The notes beneath the pieces were generated by a model that made no database searches, was not told the DNA's origin, and worked only from the letters and a program-made list of their open reading frames with translations. A stretch of DNA of 64,000 nt. It comes from Cutaneotrichosporon cavernicola (lineage: Eukaryota > Basidiomycota > Tremellomycetes > Trichosporonales > Trichosporonaceae). The translations under genes and the position numbers were made by a program. The stretch spans positions 2,976,001-3,040,000 of the forward strand of contig NC_083393.1 in the NCBI RefSeq assembly GCF_030864355.1. Direction: 5' to 3'. Shown one piece after another: positions 1 through 11,055 of this stretch (the first letter of the stretch is position 1; each line of letters starts with the position of its first letter).

Positions 1-2792
1 TCAAGGTCGCACTGCGAGGAGTTCTGTCTGCCACGCCAGCGTTTGCACCCGTCGCCCTCCCACTCTTCCTCGACAAGTTCCAGACTTCGTCTGGGCAGAC
101 CATGGTGCGTCCGCCACTGAGAGAAGCCGCTGATAAACAGAGGGACCTGCTGCAGACCATCGCCGCGTGCTTCCCCGTGTACGGGGCACAGGCGGTCGGC
201 GAGCGCGGCAACGAGTTCTGGGACCTGATCAAGACAGAGGTGAGCTAGCGTTGAACTGTTGAGCTCACGCAGATCCTCTACTCGTCGGACAAGTCTGCCG
301 AGATCGCCGCGCTTGGCGCGCTCGAGTCGCTTATGCGCACTCTCTACCCCACAGCTGCTGACAAGCCTGTCGGCCTCGGCCAGACCATCGCCACGCAGTG
401 CGTCGAGGGCTTGCAGGACCCCGGCAAGAACTCCTTTCCCGGCTGGGCAAAGTGCATCGCTGCCATGCTCCGCGGCTCTCGTGAGCTACCTTGTTCACCA
501 AGTGAAGCTAACCCCAGCCTCTGCCGGCGCGTTCGCCATCGCACAAACCTTCCCTTCACTGTTCAAGCTCTTTGATCAGCCAAAGGTCGCCGGCCACCGC
601 GCTCCCATCCTCCACGCCATCACGTCCGTACTCCTCGCTGCACGGTCTGTTTACGCTATCGACGGAGCCACCCGTAGCGAGGCAGACGAGCGCAGCCTGG
701 AGCCGTACCGCGAGGCGCTGCTGGACGTCCTTCGTGAGGGCCTACGGACCATCGATCTCAAGATTCCGGCGATCAAAGGCAGTGTTGCACTCGCTGAGAT
801 CCCGGGTTTCTGGACTCGCTTGGAGGTAGAGGAGGTTGTCCGCGGTATGGACGAGCTGCTCATCCACGACAAGGACGATGAGGTTAGGTGAGTTGAGTCA
901 AATGTCCTGTAGCTCACACCAGATCTGCCGTTCTCAGCGGATTGCGGACCATCGTTGGCGTCCAACCTGAAGTCGTCCAATCGCTCACCCTCCCGATCCT
1001 GTTCCACGCGCTGCCAGATGAGGCGCCAGCTGCCGACGACGCGGACACTCGCGAGACGTACCGCAGTGTGCTGCGCTCTTTAACTGAGCTCTGCACGATG
1101 CCCGCGCTCTTCGAGACCCTCACTGTGCGCATCACGACCAAGTTGGATCTGCTGTCGTCCTCTGACCTCTCTGGGCCGTCCGCCTCTGGACCAAGCCGGC
1201 GCGAGGTTGTTGTCGCCTACGCTTGGGACCTTCTCCACACCCTCGAGAATGTGATCAACAGGAAGATTGAAGACCAGCACGTCGATGTTGCGCGCCACTA
1301 CAGCCAGGTTGTGCCGCGTCTGTGCTCACTCGCTATCAAGGCTGCTTACGACGACGGATCCCCCGAGGCTTTGTTCCGCGACAGGAGGCTCTTGGCTGTC
1401 GTCGGGTCGATTACCGAGACGCTGTTCTGGGAGCTGAGTCCCGAGTGAGTTCCGTGCTCCATACAGAAATCTGACCACCCAGGAAGCAGAGCACAGCCTT
1501 CCAGGCCGCTTACTCTGCGTTCGAGGGCGGTGACCTCGGCGCAGTCATGCAGAACCCGAAGGAGGCTCCAACCTCCACTGGATCCATAGTGGCCGGCGGT
1601 GCCGACGCCCCTGGGCCGGAGAAGCAGGACCTCATTGCCATTTATTCGGCAATTGTGCGCGGTCTCAAGTCAGAGACGCCCGTAGCGTGGCCTGAGCCGA
1701 CGTCCGTAACCCACTTTTGGTCGCAGAAGCTCGCGTGGATCTACACCACGGCACACGACGAGTGGCAGCGTGGCATGATGGCCAGCCTCGTTGCTGCGTT
1801 CGTCAACAAGCGTCGCCCCGAGGTAGACACTCTGTGGCTCACGCAGGAGTTGGCGAACAACTGGCGCGATGAGGTGCAGGGTAACAAGCACAGCAAGCGT
1901 GCAGCTGCGATCTTGGCCTACTTCACGGTGAGCTGCAGTGTTTTGGTGCGCTAACATTAGGTCATCAAGGCGCTCGCTCTCTTGCGTGATGAGCTTGCAT
2001 ACACCGCGATGGAGGCGCCGCTGGCTGCGCTCGCGTATACTGACGAATCGGAAGTTGTCAACCTCGTCGCACCTGCGTTTGGCATTCTCGCTGAGGGCAA
2101 GAAGGGTCGTGGGGCTCACTTGACGGCTAAGGTGGGCTGATGAAACTTGACGCCGGCTGACATGCAGCTGCTGTGGGCCCAACGGCTGTGGAACTTCTTG
2201 CTTCCTACGCTTGTTGCGGGTGAGAATGGTGCCGACGCCGAAACGCGGCGCCCTTACCTCGAGGCGTTCGCGTCCCTCCTCCCTCTTGTGCCCTCGTCAC
2301 TGCTACTTACCGACCTCCCAACAGTAAAGCTTACTGGTGTCTTCCATTAGCTGACAACAGATTCTCCCCTTGCTTCTGCGTGCGCTCTCGTTGCCCAGCC
2401 CAGTCCAGCGCGCGAATGTCATCACGACTGTTGGTTCGATTCTTGAGACGGCCAACTCGTCCACTGCCACTGACCAGCTCCTGCATAGCCAAGCTGAGTC
2501 TATTCTCGATGGAGTGCTGTACTCTATTGCCCGGCGAAGTGGCGAGGAATCCTCAGGAGTAAGTTCAAGTCACGTCATGCTCCAGATATCATTTCCGCTG
2601 ACATTACAGAAACTTCGCACCGCTGCGCTGACAACATTGGGTGTGTTCCCGGACTGTATAAGGTACGAGACGCTGCATGGTGTCAAGTCGCGGGTCATCA
2701 AGGACTTGGCCGTCGCATTGGACGACCCATTGCGCGCGGTGCGAAGGGAGGCCGTCGACACTCGGGACAAGTGGTACCAGTATGGCAAGTAG
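1..2792 (+). CDS. MMS19: MMS19 (Met18) HEAT-repeat protein, 5' truncated by window edge
   Basis: This is the C-terminal part of an all-helical HEAT-repeat protein of the MMS19/Met18 family. Known family role: the adaptor of the cytosolic iron-sulfur assembly targeting complex, which delivers Fe-S clusters to DNA polymerases and helicases such as XPD. The reading frame enters at base 3 and is open over at least nine short GT-AG introns (for example 105-140 and 240-272). The last exon carries the family's typical C-terminal HEAT unit with a DPLRAVRREAVDTRDKW-like ending, four residues before the TAG stop. Exons in the middle contain long amphipathic helices rich in Leu and Ala. The start codon and N-terminal MMS19 domain lie left of the window. 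Family assignment rests on recognition of the C-terminal pattern and the helical layout. A different HEAT protein is possible but less likely. Confidence 0.8.
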
Positions 2793-3342
2793 ATAGGGTT
2801 CTTGCCGAAGAAACCGGAGGCTGTCCAGTTTGCAGCGAGCTTGTTCGGAACGGTTTAGATATTGCATGAGATTGGGTGAGGGCTGAGGGCTGAGGGCTTT
2901 AGGTGAGGGCGTGAAGCTGTGCAAGGTAAAAAAGGTATCAAAGGGTGTGTTGCCTGGACAAGACCCAACTTTGGTTATGAGCCTTGACCATTCAACCATG
3001 AGGCCAGATCCACTGAAAAGGTTCCGCTCCAGTGCAGGGTTCTTAGAGTTGAGCTTCCCCACATTATGTCGTTGGAGGTTTAGGCGACAACGTGGCATAA
3101 ATACCCTGAAAGCTGAGACTCGTTGAGAGTGTAGACAGGGATCAGTAGGAGGAGAGGACGCGCTCCCTCCTCCTCCATCCTCAAGCTTCACTGAACCTCT
3201 ATCTGTTCCTTCCACATCATATCTCTCTCTCTCTCCTCTCTCTCCTCTCATCCCTCACCCCCTCATCCCTCATCCCTCAACTCCAGTCGTCAACCTCTCT
3301 GCCCGACTCCCTCTCACCAAAGCCTACGCGCAGACAAGCGCC
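2793..3342. other. Intergenic region MMS19-RGD2 with CT-rich leader
   Basis: No gene seen. It holds the 3' flank of MMS19 and the leader of the next gene. The last 130 bases are pyrimidine-rich, with a CT run at about 3222-3250 followed by short direct repeats of CTCATCCC. CT-rich tracts just before start codons recur at several genes here and probably mark promoter or 5' UTR sequence. Confidence 0.5.
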
Positions 3343-6300
3343 ATGGCACCCACCGCACCCATCACTCTCCCTCCTTCCTTCTTCAACTCGTTTTGGTCCC
3401 CAGACTACCGCACAGGTCTTGACACTCTCTTTCGTCAACTCGAGGCTGGCACCATCGAGAACAATGAGGTCGCTGACTTTATCAACGTGAGTTACAGCTG
3501 TAGTGGATTCCGGCGCGTTGTGTCGACGCTGGCGCTAGCGTTACGGAGCCCTTCTCCTTACAACCACACCTTTGCACCACCCTCACGGTGCAAATCAACC
3601 AGGCCCCCTCGTTCCACCCTGGAGAACCACCTCCACGTCCCCACGCTAACTTCAGGCGCAAGCCCGCGCCCACCAGTCGCTGGCCGCGTTGTTGAGAGAA
3701 TCCAATATCAGCCCTGGCACCAACTCGACGTCATCACTGCAGCACACCCTTATGTCGCTCCGCAACGCCTCGGCGGGACGAGGTGAAGCTAACCGCGCAC
3801 TAGCCATGGAGCTGCAGGAACACATTCTCGTTCCGTTCAACGGCTGGAAGGCTCGTCACGAGGACCGCATTGAAACTGCTCGTGACGACATGCTTGGCAA
3901 GGGCGGCCTTATCGCCTCATGGGAGAAGGAGGTGAACAAGCTGATGGGGGTGAGTTATCTTTTCACACTGCATTCTGTGTGCATGCTTATCAGTAGCTGC
4001 GCCAGGCATACACCAACAAGATGCGGCTTGCAGACGAGAGTGAGGAGGAGTGAGTTGCTAAGGGCGCTGGCGTGTTGTTGTGTTGTGGCTTTTCCTAACG
4101 TGCAGCGCACAGTTCGCCCCTGGCACAGCTTCGCTCAAGTCGCCTGACGCAAACAGCAACTCGTCGCTCGCAAAGCAATCGGGACTGATGCGATCGGGAA
4201 CGGTTGCGGACCGCATCAGCGAGAAGCTGAGGCAAGCCAGCTCGGGCTCGCACTCGCGCTCCAGCTCTGTGGCGTCCCAGTCAGGCGCCTCCCCGTCAGA
4301 CAAGGACTTACCTCCCCCGCCTCCTCCCGTCATTCAAGAGGAGGAGAATAAGGTGGAGGAGCGTCCCAAGTCGCCCACTGGCTCGGCCAAGGTGGCGCCC
4401 CCGAAGCTGCAGATCGGCGGCGCGCCTCGTGCTGCCGATGACTCGCCCTCGAGCCCTACCCATGAGGACGCGTTTATCCCACCTACAGACCCCAATGGCC
4501 GCCCCAAGATGAGTAACGAGGAGCCCGCCAGCGCCATAGACGAGCACGGCAACGAATTCATCCTCCTTTCCGGTGTTGCCCTCGCTCCTCGCGCCTTCAG
4601 GGCCCTCCTCAGCCGATTTGACCAGTACCTCTTGACCCACGTTGCGCCGGGCAGCGAACAGGCTCAGTCGTCTGAGCTCTCTACGCGCCAGACCCTTGCG
4701 TCTCGCCAAAGGAGCTCGATCCTCGGCACATATGAGAAAACGTTCTCTGGCGAGGAGCTCGTTTCGTGGCTCTCGCACAATCTGGAGGGCCTCGGCGGCG
4801 AGTGGGACCGCTGTGTCGACGCTGGCGATGAGCTCCTCCGCATGGGCCACCTCTCTCGCGTCGGTGTGGTCGGCCGCGGCTTCGAGCCGGAGGACGACGT
4901 CTTCTTCGTGCTCAAGGTTGATGCTTCGGAGAGCTCTGGCGTCAGCGTCGCCGGCCTCCGCAAGAACCTCAGCACCTATGCCAAAACGGCCGAGAACTAC
5001 GCCAACTCGGGATACAATTACGCGGCATCCAATGCCCCCGCTGCGCGCCAGTATGCCAACAACAACCTCTCCAACCTGCAGACGTCGATCAGCAGTTTCT
5101 CGCTTCCCGCTGTGGCCTCGGGACCATCGGTTCCCACGTGGGCGAAGAACTACCTCCCGGCCGCTGTCTCGTCCAACGAGCCTGCGCACATCCGTCTCCG
5201 CCTCGAGGCTAACCGCGCCAACGAGTTGTACCACTCTGGTGTCTCCCAGGCTGAAGCCTGCCGCCTCGACATGGAGGAGCGCATCGAGCGCGGCCTCCGT
5301 ACCTGGGAGCGTTGGGAACGTGAGCGTCTCGGCGTCATCCGCTCCATCCTCAAGCACTACGAGGTTGCGCTGGCCAAGCTGCCCAAGCGTCTTGAGCAGG
5401 GTGACGAGGCGACTGCTCTCGCCGTGGAGACGTACAACCCCGAGTCTGAGTGAGTCAAGCTGTGGGCGAAGCTGCGTCATTCCTTGCCTGCTAACGCCAG
5501 CCTCAAGGCCCTCATCGAGGGCAGCCGTACTGGCCCCTTCCGGCCTCGCCCACATATCTATGAGTCGGTCGAGTCCGAGGTGCCTGACGTCAACTTCGGT
5601 ATCGACCTGCGGCGGTGGTCTGGCGAGACGGCCTGGAAGTCGCTCATGAATGCGCCTCAGCGCGCTAAAGACGCCATCCCAGAGGTCCTCGAGGGCCTCC
5701 TTACTGCGGTGGGCACTATGAGTGCCGACGTGTCGGACGACGAGCGTCGTAAGGCGTGGATCTACGAGGTGCCGCTCGAGGAGACGCACATGCTTCGCAA
5801 CGCCATCAACCACTCGCAGCTCCGCGTTGACGAGATCGCCACCATTGCTCAGAAGTTCAACCTCCCTACCGTGTGTGGTGTCGTCAAGCTCTGGCTCCTT
5901 GAACTCAACCCTCCTGCTCTGGGCTGGGAGGGCTGGGAGGACGCCAAGGCGATCTACCCTTCGGGTGAGTGCGATCCCTCATTGTTGATCTCATGCTGAC
6001 CGCAGTTGGTGCCGACCTGGAGCGCGACATGACGTCGGCAGTCAGGTCCGTTGTTGGGCGCCTCCCCACATCCCAGCTTTTCACGCTGAATGCGGTGATC
6101 AAGCACTGGAAGGACCTCGTCGACGGCACGAAGACGGAGGAGCCGGCCGAGCTCTACATCAAGAAGCTCTCCATCTCGACTGGCCGTTGCATCCTTCGCC
6201 CACAGTACGAGACCGAGCTCACAATCCAGGACCGTACCCCTGGTCTGTTCCTGGAGGACCTGCTAGAACACTACAGCAACGTCTTCCCCAAGCTCCTCGA

Positions 6301-7096
6301 GGAGAAGCGCAACCAGCAGGACCGCGTCATGCCCGTGCGCAAGCGCACTGCGCTTGTCGACCAACGCATCTCACGTTCGAGCCTGGGCGGAAACACAGAC
6401 TCGCAGGCGGCGCTCCTTCAACAGCAGCGCTCTCTGCAAGCTGACGTCCCTCAGCAGCCGCCCGTTCCTGTCGTCCCTTCCGCCGCGGACGTGGGCCCTC
6501 AGATCCCTCCGTCGTCCGGCCCTCCCATCCAGCCCGTGCCCGTCCCTGCGCCAATCACCGCGCCAGTTCCCGTTGCTGCGGTCCCTGCTGTTCCGTCAGG
6601 CCCATCGGCCTCGTCGGCCGTCCCGCCTGCCAACTTTGGCCAACCTCGTATGGTGTCGCCTCCCGCTAGCTTCAGTCAGCCTCGTATGGTCTCGCCGCCC
6701 GCTAACTTTGGGCCGCCTCGTATGATCTCGCCGCCCGCTAGCGATGACGAGAGCGGGCCACCCGCGCGCTTCGTCTCGCCGCCTGAATCGCCCATTTTCC
6801 ACACCCCGCCGCTTCCAACACCTGCCCCTGCCGTCATCCCCCCAGCACCTGCTACGGACCGCCCCGCGACCCCTGTGCGCAGTGGGACGCCGCAGGGACG
6901 CGGGACGCCTTCCCCCAGCAAGGTCGATGACGAGCGCGTTGGCATCCCCACAAGCACTGGTAGCCTGAAGCGCAACACGTCGAGTGAGACAAGCCGCCTG
7001 CGTGGTCCTCGGGGAGCGCGAGGTCCCCGCGCGCAGAGCGGTCACGCAAGCCGTGGCTCTGTCAACGCGCTCGCCGCGCAGTTCGAGAAGAAGTAG
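3343..7096 (+). CDS. RGD2: F-BAR/DEP/RhoGAP domain protein, Rgd2-like
   Basis: Predicted 1129-residue Rho-GAP-family protein in six exons (introns 3487-3655, 3950-3996, 4050-4105, 5450-5500, 5965-6005). The first half of an F-BAR (FCH) domain covers about residues 10-165 and opens with a PPSFFNSFWSPDY-like motif. A DEP domain follows at about 365-434, then the second half of the F-BAR at about 523-609 (long charged helices with a RGLRTWERWERERL stretch). A RhoGAP-fold domain lies at about 660-870 and a Pro/Ser-rich tail runs to the end. A DEP inserted in the F-BAR and followed by RhoGAP is the arrangement of yeast Rgd2. Such proteins bind curved plasma membrane and act on Cdc42/Rho5-type GTPases in polarity and cytokinesis. 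The position of the catalytic arginine finger is occupied by Glu (WIYEVP), so GAP activity is doubtful. The start has a good ATG context (GCCATGG). Confidence 0.85.
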
Positions 7097-7413
7097 TGAT
7101 GGATCAAGTGTGCATGTATTGATGAAGTTTGAGATTGTGACGGTTGGAGAAAGGTGATCTTTGTGTCTCTCCTCATGCTCTCTGCTTTCAATCTTATCTC
7201 TGGCCAGTCCATCGCTGGTTTACGTGTCTCCCAATACATCACGCGACCACGGTAGAATTACTTCATGAAAGAATCGAACCTGCGCCGCTTTCGAAAATGA
7301 CGTGGAGCAACCCGGCCAGCGGCAGACTGGGTTGACGCTTCTGAATCTCGCGTCACCATTGCCTGCTTACCTCCACAACATTCCCTCACAACCTCCATCT
7401 ACGCCCACGCGCC
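7097..7413. other. Intergenic region RGD2-APL5
   Basis: About 320 bases with no gene. It contains the RGD2 3' flank and the APL5 leader. A short tRNA T-arm-like stretch (7271-7284, minus strand) was examined and rejected because no cloverleaf forms around it. Confidence 0.5.
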
Positions 7414-10400
7414 ATGTTTGAGCGCACGCTGCAGGATTTAATCCGCGGCCTGCGTGCGCATAAGGCGTCGTCGCGCGCGCAGGAAGAGGCGTTCCTCGCC
7501 GAGGCAATGGGCGAGATCCGCACCGAGCTCCGCGGCAAGGACATGAGCCTAAAGGCCGAGGCCGTGCTCAAGATGTGCTACGTATGTCCGCAGCTAGAGT
7601 GAGAGGTGCTGAAGCTGACGCCAGCTCATGATGCTCTACCCCATACCGCCGCCGACCGGGTTTGCGTTCCATGTCGTCGAGGTCATGAGCTCGCCTCGGT
7701 ATCACCAGAAGCGTGCGTCCTTCTCCAGCGAGCAAATGCAGTTCTGGAACTGACGCCAGAACTGGGCTACATGGCGGCTCCGATGGCGTTCACTGGCGAG
7801 ACGGAAGAGGTGGTCCTTACCGTCAACGGAATCAAGAAGGACCTGCTGAGCCCGCATCTCCCGATCCCACCACTGCCGCTGAGCTCGGTAGCCCATCTCC
7901 TTGGCCTCTCCCCCTCACTAGCCCACACGCTCCACCCCGACCTCCTGCAACTCCTCACACATTCGAGCGCACGTATCCGCAAACGCGCAGTCCTCTGCCT
8001 CCTCCCGTGTTGGGAGGCGTATCCCGACGGACTGCGCGAGGGCTTCCCCCGCGTCCGAGAGCGCCTTCTCGACGAGGACCAGGGCGTCGTCGGCGCCACC
8101 GTCAATGTCGTCATGGAGCTCGCGCGACGGCAGGGGGGGAAGAATTACGTGCCACTAGCACCAGAGCTGTTCACCATCCTCACGAGCTCGAGCAACAACT
8201 GGATGCTCATCAAGGTCGTCAAGCTCGTAAGCCAGCTCTTGAGTCCCTCACGAAAGCTGACGCCAGTTCGCCATCCTCACGCCTCTGGAGCCACGCCTCG
8301 TGCGCAAGCTCCTTCCTCCACTTACGAGCTTGATCTCGTCCACGTCCGCTATCTCGCTGCTGTACGAGTGCGTGCGCACATGTATTGTGGGCGGCATGCT
8401 CGACCCCGATAGACCTGAGGGCGACGCACTTGCGCGCGTCTGCGTCGACAAGTTGGGCGGATATCTCCGCGACGAGGGTGGCGACCAGAACCGTGAGTCA
8501 ATGACGGCTTAGCGACGACGTAGCTTACCCGCGCAGTCCGCTATATCGCGTTGCTGGCCATGGTTAACATCACGCCGACGCACCCCCACATGGTCGCCGA
8601 GTACCAGGACGAGATCATGAAGAGCCTCGACGACGCCGACCTGTCGATTCGTATGCGCGCTCTTGAACTCATCACCGCAATGGTGAGGTGTCACGAGAGG
8701 TCCGACTGACCGCAGGTGGATCGCGATAATATCCAGCCTATTGTCGATCAGCTCCTCACACACCTCGCCCCACCAGAAGAACCAGTACATCAGTCCGCGG
8801 TTAGCGCCCTCGCTGCATTGGCGGCGAAGACGAACGGCGCCAGCAGCGATCCGGCAGTGACTGCGCAGAACATTTCCTTCTCGCACAGCTACAGGTTGCT
8901 CTTGACGCAGCGGCTGCTGGACATGATCTCGCGCGACACGTACGCCCACGTCACTGACTTTGAGTGGGTTGTCTCTGTGCTCGTCGACGTAGCGTATGTC
9001 TCCCACGTCGACCTTGGGTCGCGAATCAGGGACATGCTTCTCGACGTCGTGGGCCGTGTCAAGAGCGTGCGAGGGTACGCAGTGCGGGTTCTGGAGAAGG
9101 CGGTAGGGGACGACGATATGCGCGACCGCGCAAACGAGAGATTGTCCAGCTGCGAGGCGGGCTTGCTCGAGGCCGCCGTCTGGATCTGCGGCGAGTACGC
9201 CGGCGAGCTCACGTCTCCCCTCAGCGCAATGTCCAACATCCTACCACCGTCACTACCCCGCAGCGCTCCCACGCTCGCGGTGCTCTCCGTTCAGGCTGAG
9301 GCCAAGGTGTTCGGGCACTACGCGGCACGCGCGTCGGAAGAATGGTCGACTGAGAAGCACGCCGAGGCGAAGAATGTCGTTGCGAGCGTACGCAAGGGGC
9401 TCTTGCCATTCCTCTCGTCGCGAGACATCGACATCCAGGAGCGCGCAGTCGAGTTCACACAACTCCTTGGGTTTGTCGACGCCGATTTGGCAAAGCACGT
9501 GCCTCCATCGAGCGCGTCGTCGGGGATTCCAGGAGTTGACGGTGGTTTCGAGTCTGAATCCAAAGACGGCGAGCCACCATATCCCAAGTCGCTCTTCCTC
9601 TTCCAGCCACTCTTCACAAACCATGAACTCAACTCGGTCGGCTACCGTGCACAGGAGGCTGTTCGCATCCCAGAGGGCCTGGATCTCGATGCGGAGATCG
9701 TGCCTCGTGGGGGATTCCTCGAGATTGAGGAGGACGCTGCGTCCGAGGCCGGGGAGGAGGAGGCCGAGGCCGATCTCGGTACGGGCGGCGGTGCGGGCAT
9801 GGACGAGCTCCGTCGCGTGCTTCGGGACCAGGAGCGCTCGAGGCGTGGGAAGAAGAAGAAGAGCGAGATGACACCAGAGGAGAGAACCGAGCGGCGGAAG
9901 GTGAGCTTAGTTTCTGAGACCTGATCTGACAGCAGCGCAAGGCAGCACGACGCGAACGGGCCAAGAACGACCCGTACTACCTGTATGACGAGAAGGACGC
10001 GGACGCTGAGGACGATGTTGACGACATCCCGATCGTGCGCCTTGACGACGACCTTGACGCGGCAGGCCCATCGAGCCGTGAGTCATCCACAACCAAGCGC
10101 AGCAGAACTAACAGCAGCACCGAAAAAGTCGAAGACCAAAGAAATGCGCAAGCCCGCCGCCCCACCACCGGACTTTGACCGCGCCGGCGAGATGCCTGAG
10201 GGCGCTGCGCCAGCAGAACGAGCGTCTGCCGCGGCGACCAAGTCTGGGCTCGCTGCTGTCGACCTCTCCTCGATAGCGGCACCTCGGGGACGGTACGATG
10301 AGTACACTGAGGGTGACGACTTGCCACCGCGCGAGCCTGGTCCGTCACCGCCAGTTGATGCGGCGCACGGTGCAGACGTGCCGGCTGACGAGGCCGAGGT

Positions 10401-10452
10401 GAAGGTGATCAAGCGGAAGAAGAAGAGTAAGAAGCCACGAGCACCTGCGTGA
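7414..10452 (+). CDS. APL5: AP-3 complex subunit delta
   Basis: Predicted 918-residue large subunit of the AP-3 adaptor, which sorts cargo from the Golgi or endosome directly to the vacuole. It starts with the characteristic delta-adaptin N-terminus MFERTLQDLIRGLRAHK and continues through an adaptin_N HEAT/ARM solenoid to about residue 560 (motifs such as CYLMMLYPIPPPTGF-like and VRKRAVLCL-like). The C-terminal half is acidic then Lys-rich and ends in a KVIKRKKKSKK tail. Eight exons; introns 7582-7624, 7713-7759, 8227-8266, 8493-8536, 8683-8715, 9901-9935, 10078-10117. Most end in CTGAC or CTAAC followed within a few bases by the AG. The length matches the family's usual 850-1200 residues. 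AP-3 delta is preferred over the gamma or alpha subunits because of the N-terminal FERTLQDLIRG signature and the basic hinge. Confidence 0.92.
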
Positions 10453-11055
10453 TGCATTGTGTCTGCTTCGTATGTTGGTGATTAGTCAAGGAAAGGAGGA
10501 AAGAGGGTTGGATCGTGACTGTGACGAGTGCGAGAGGGAGACGGGGACAACGAGACAATCGTGTGTGCGTTGCACTTCTGATGTCAAGTTGACACGCGAT
10601 TGAATTATTTTCACCGGTATACCACAAACACTATTAGGGTTGACAAAGTGGGGTTACTAATGGGAATTACAGATCCAGGATCAAGATTAGACTTTGGCAA
10701 GGTAGCCACTAACTGTTGATGTTTGCGATTTGGTTCCGGGTGGCAATGTTTCAGGATGACTCGACCAAGCTATTTGTTAGTGGTAATGAGAGGACGCGTT
10801 TGGGGCGTGGCGGGAAGGCAGTGGTGTTGACTTTCCTCCACTCCCACTCCCACTTTCCATCTTTCTCTCTTCCTCTTTACTCACTTCCTCTAACCCCATC
10901 TACCCCATCTACCCCATCCATCTTCTCGAGGATACTAATCTTCAACGGCACTTGCGAGCTCTCTGCGTATCTCTGCCCTTCCTTCCCTTTTGCCACCACA
11001 GCTTCGCCAGTGACGACGCGTCGAGACACCGGATCAGTCTTGACGCGCCACCGTA
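10453..11055. other. Intergenic region APL5-ULS1
   Basis: About 600 bases without a supported gene. It holds the APL5 3' flank and, toward the next start, pyrimidine-rich sequence with three tandem CCCATCTAC units near 10893-10922. No TATA box was recognised. Confidence 0.45.

Noticed and set aside
4308..5813. 501-codon open frame on the minus strand
   Set aside because: It lies antisense to RGD2 coding sequence, mirrors its GC-rich codon pattern and shows no recognisable domain. The plus strand has the F-BAR, DEP and RhoGAP motifs.
7261..7340. Possible tRNA on the minus strand (GGTTCGATTC-like T-arm)
   Set aside because: The T-stem does not pair well, and no D-arm, anticodon arm or acceptor stem can be drawn around it.
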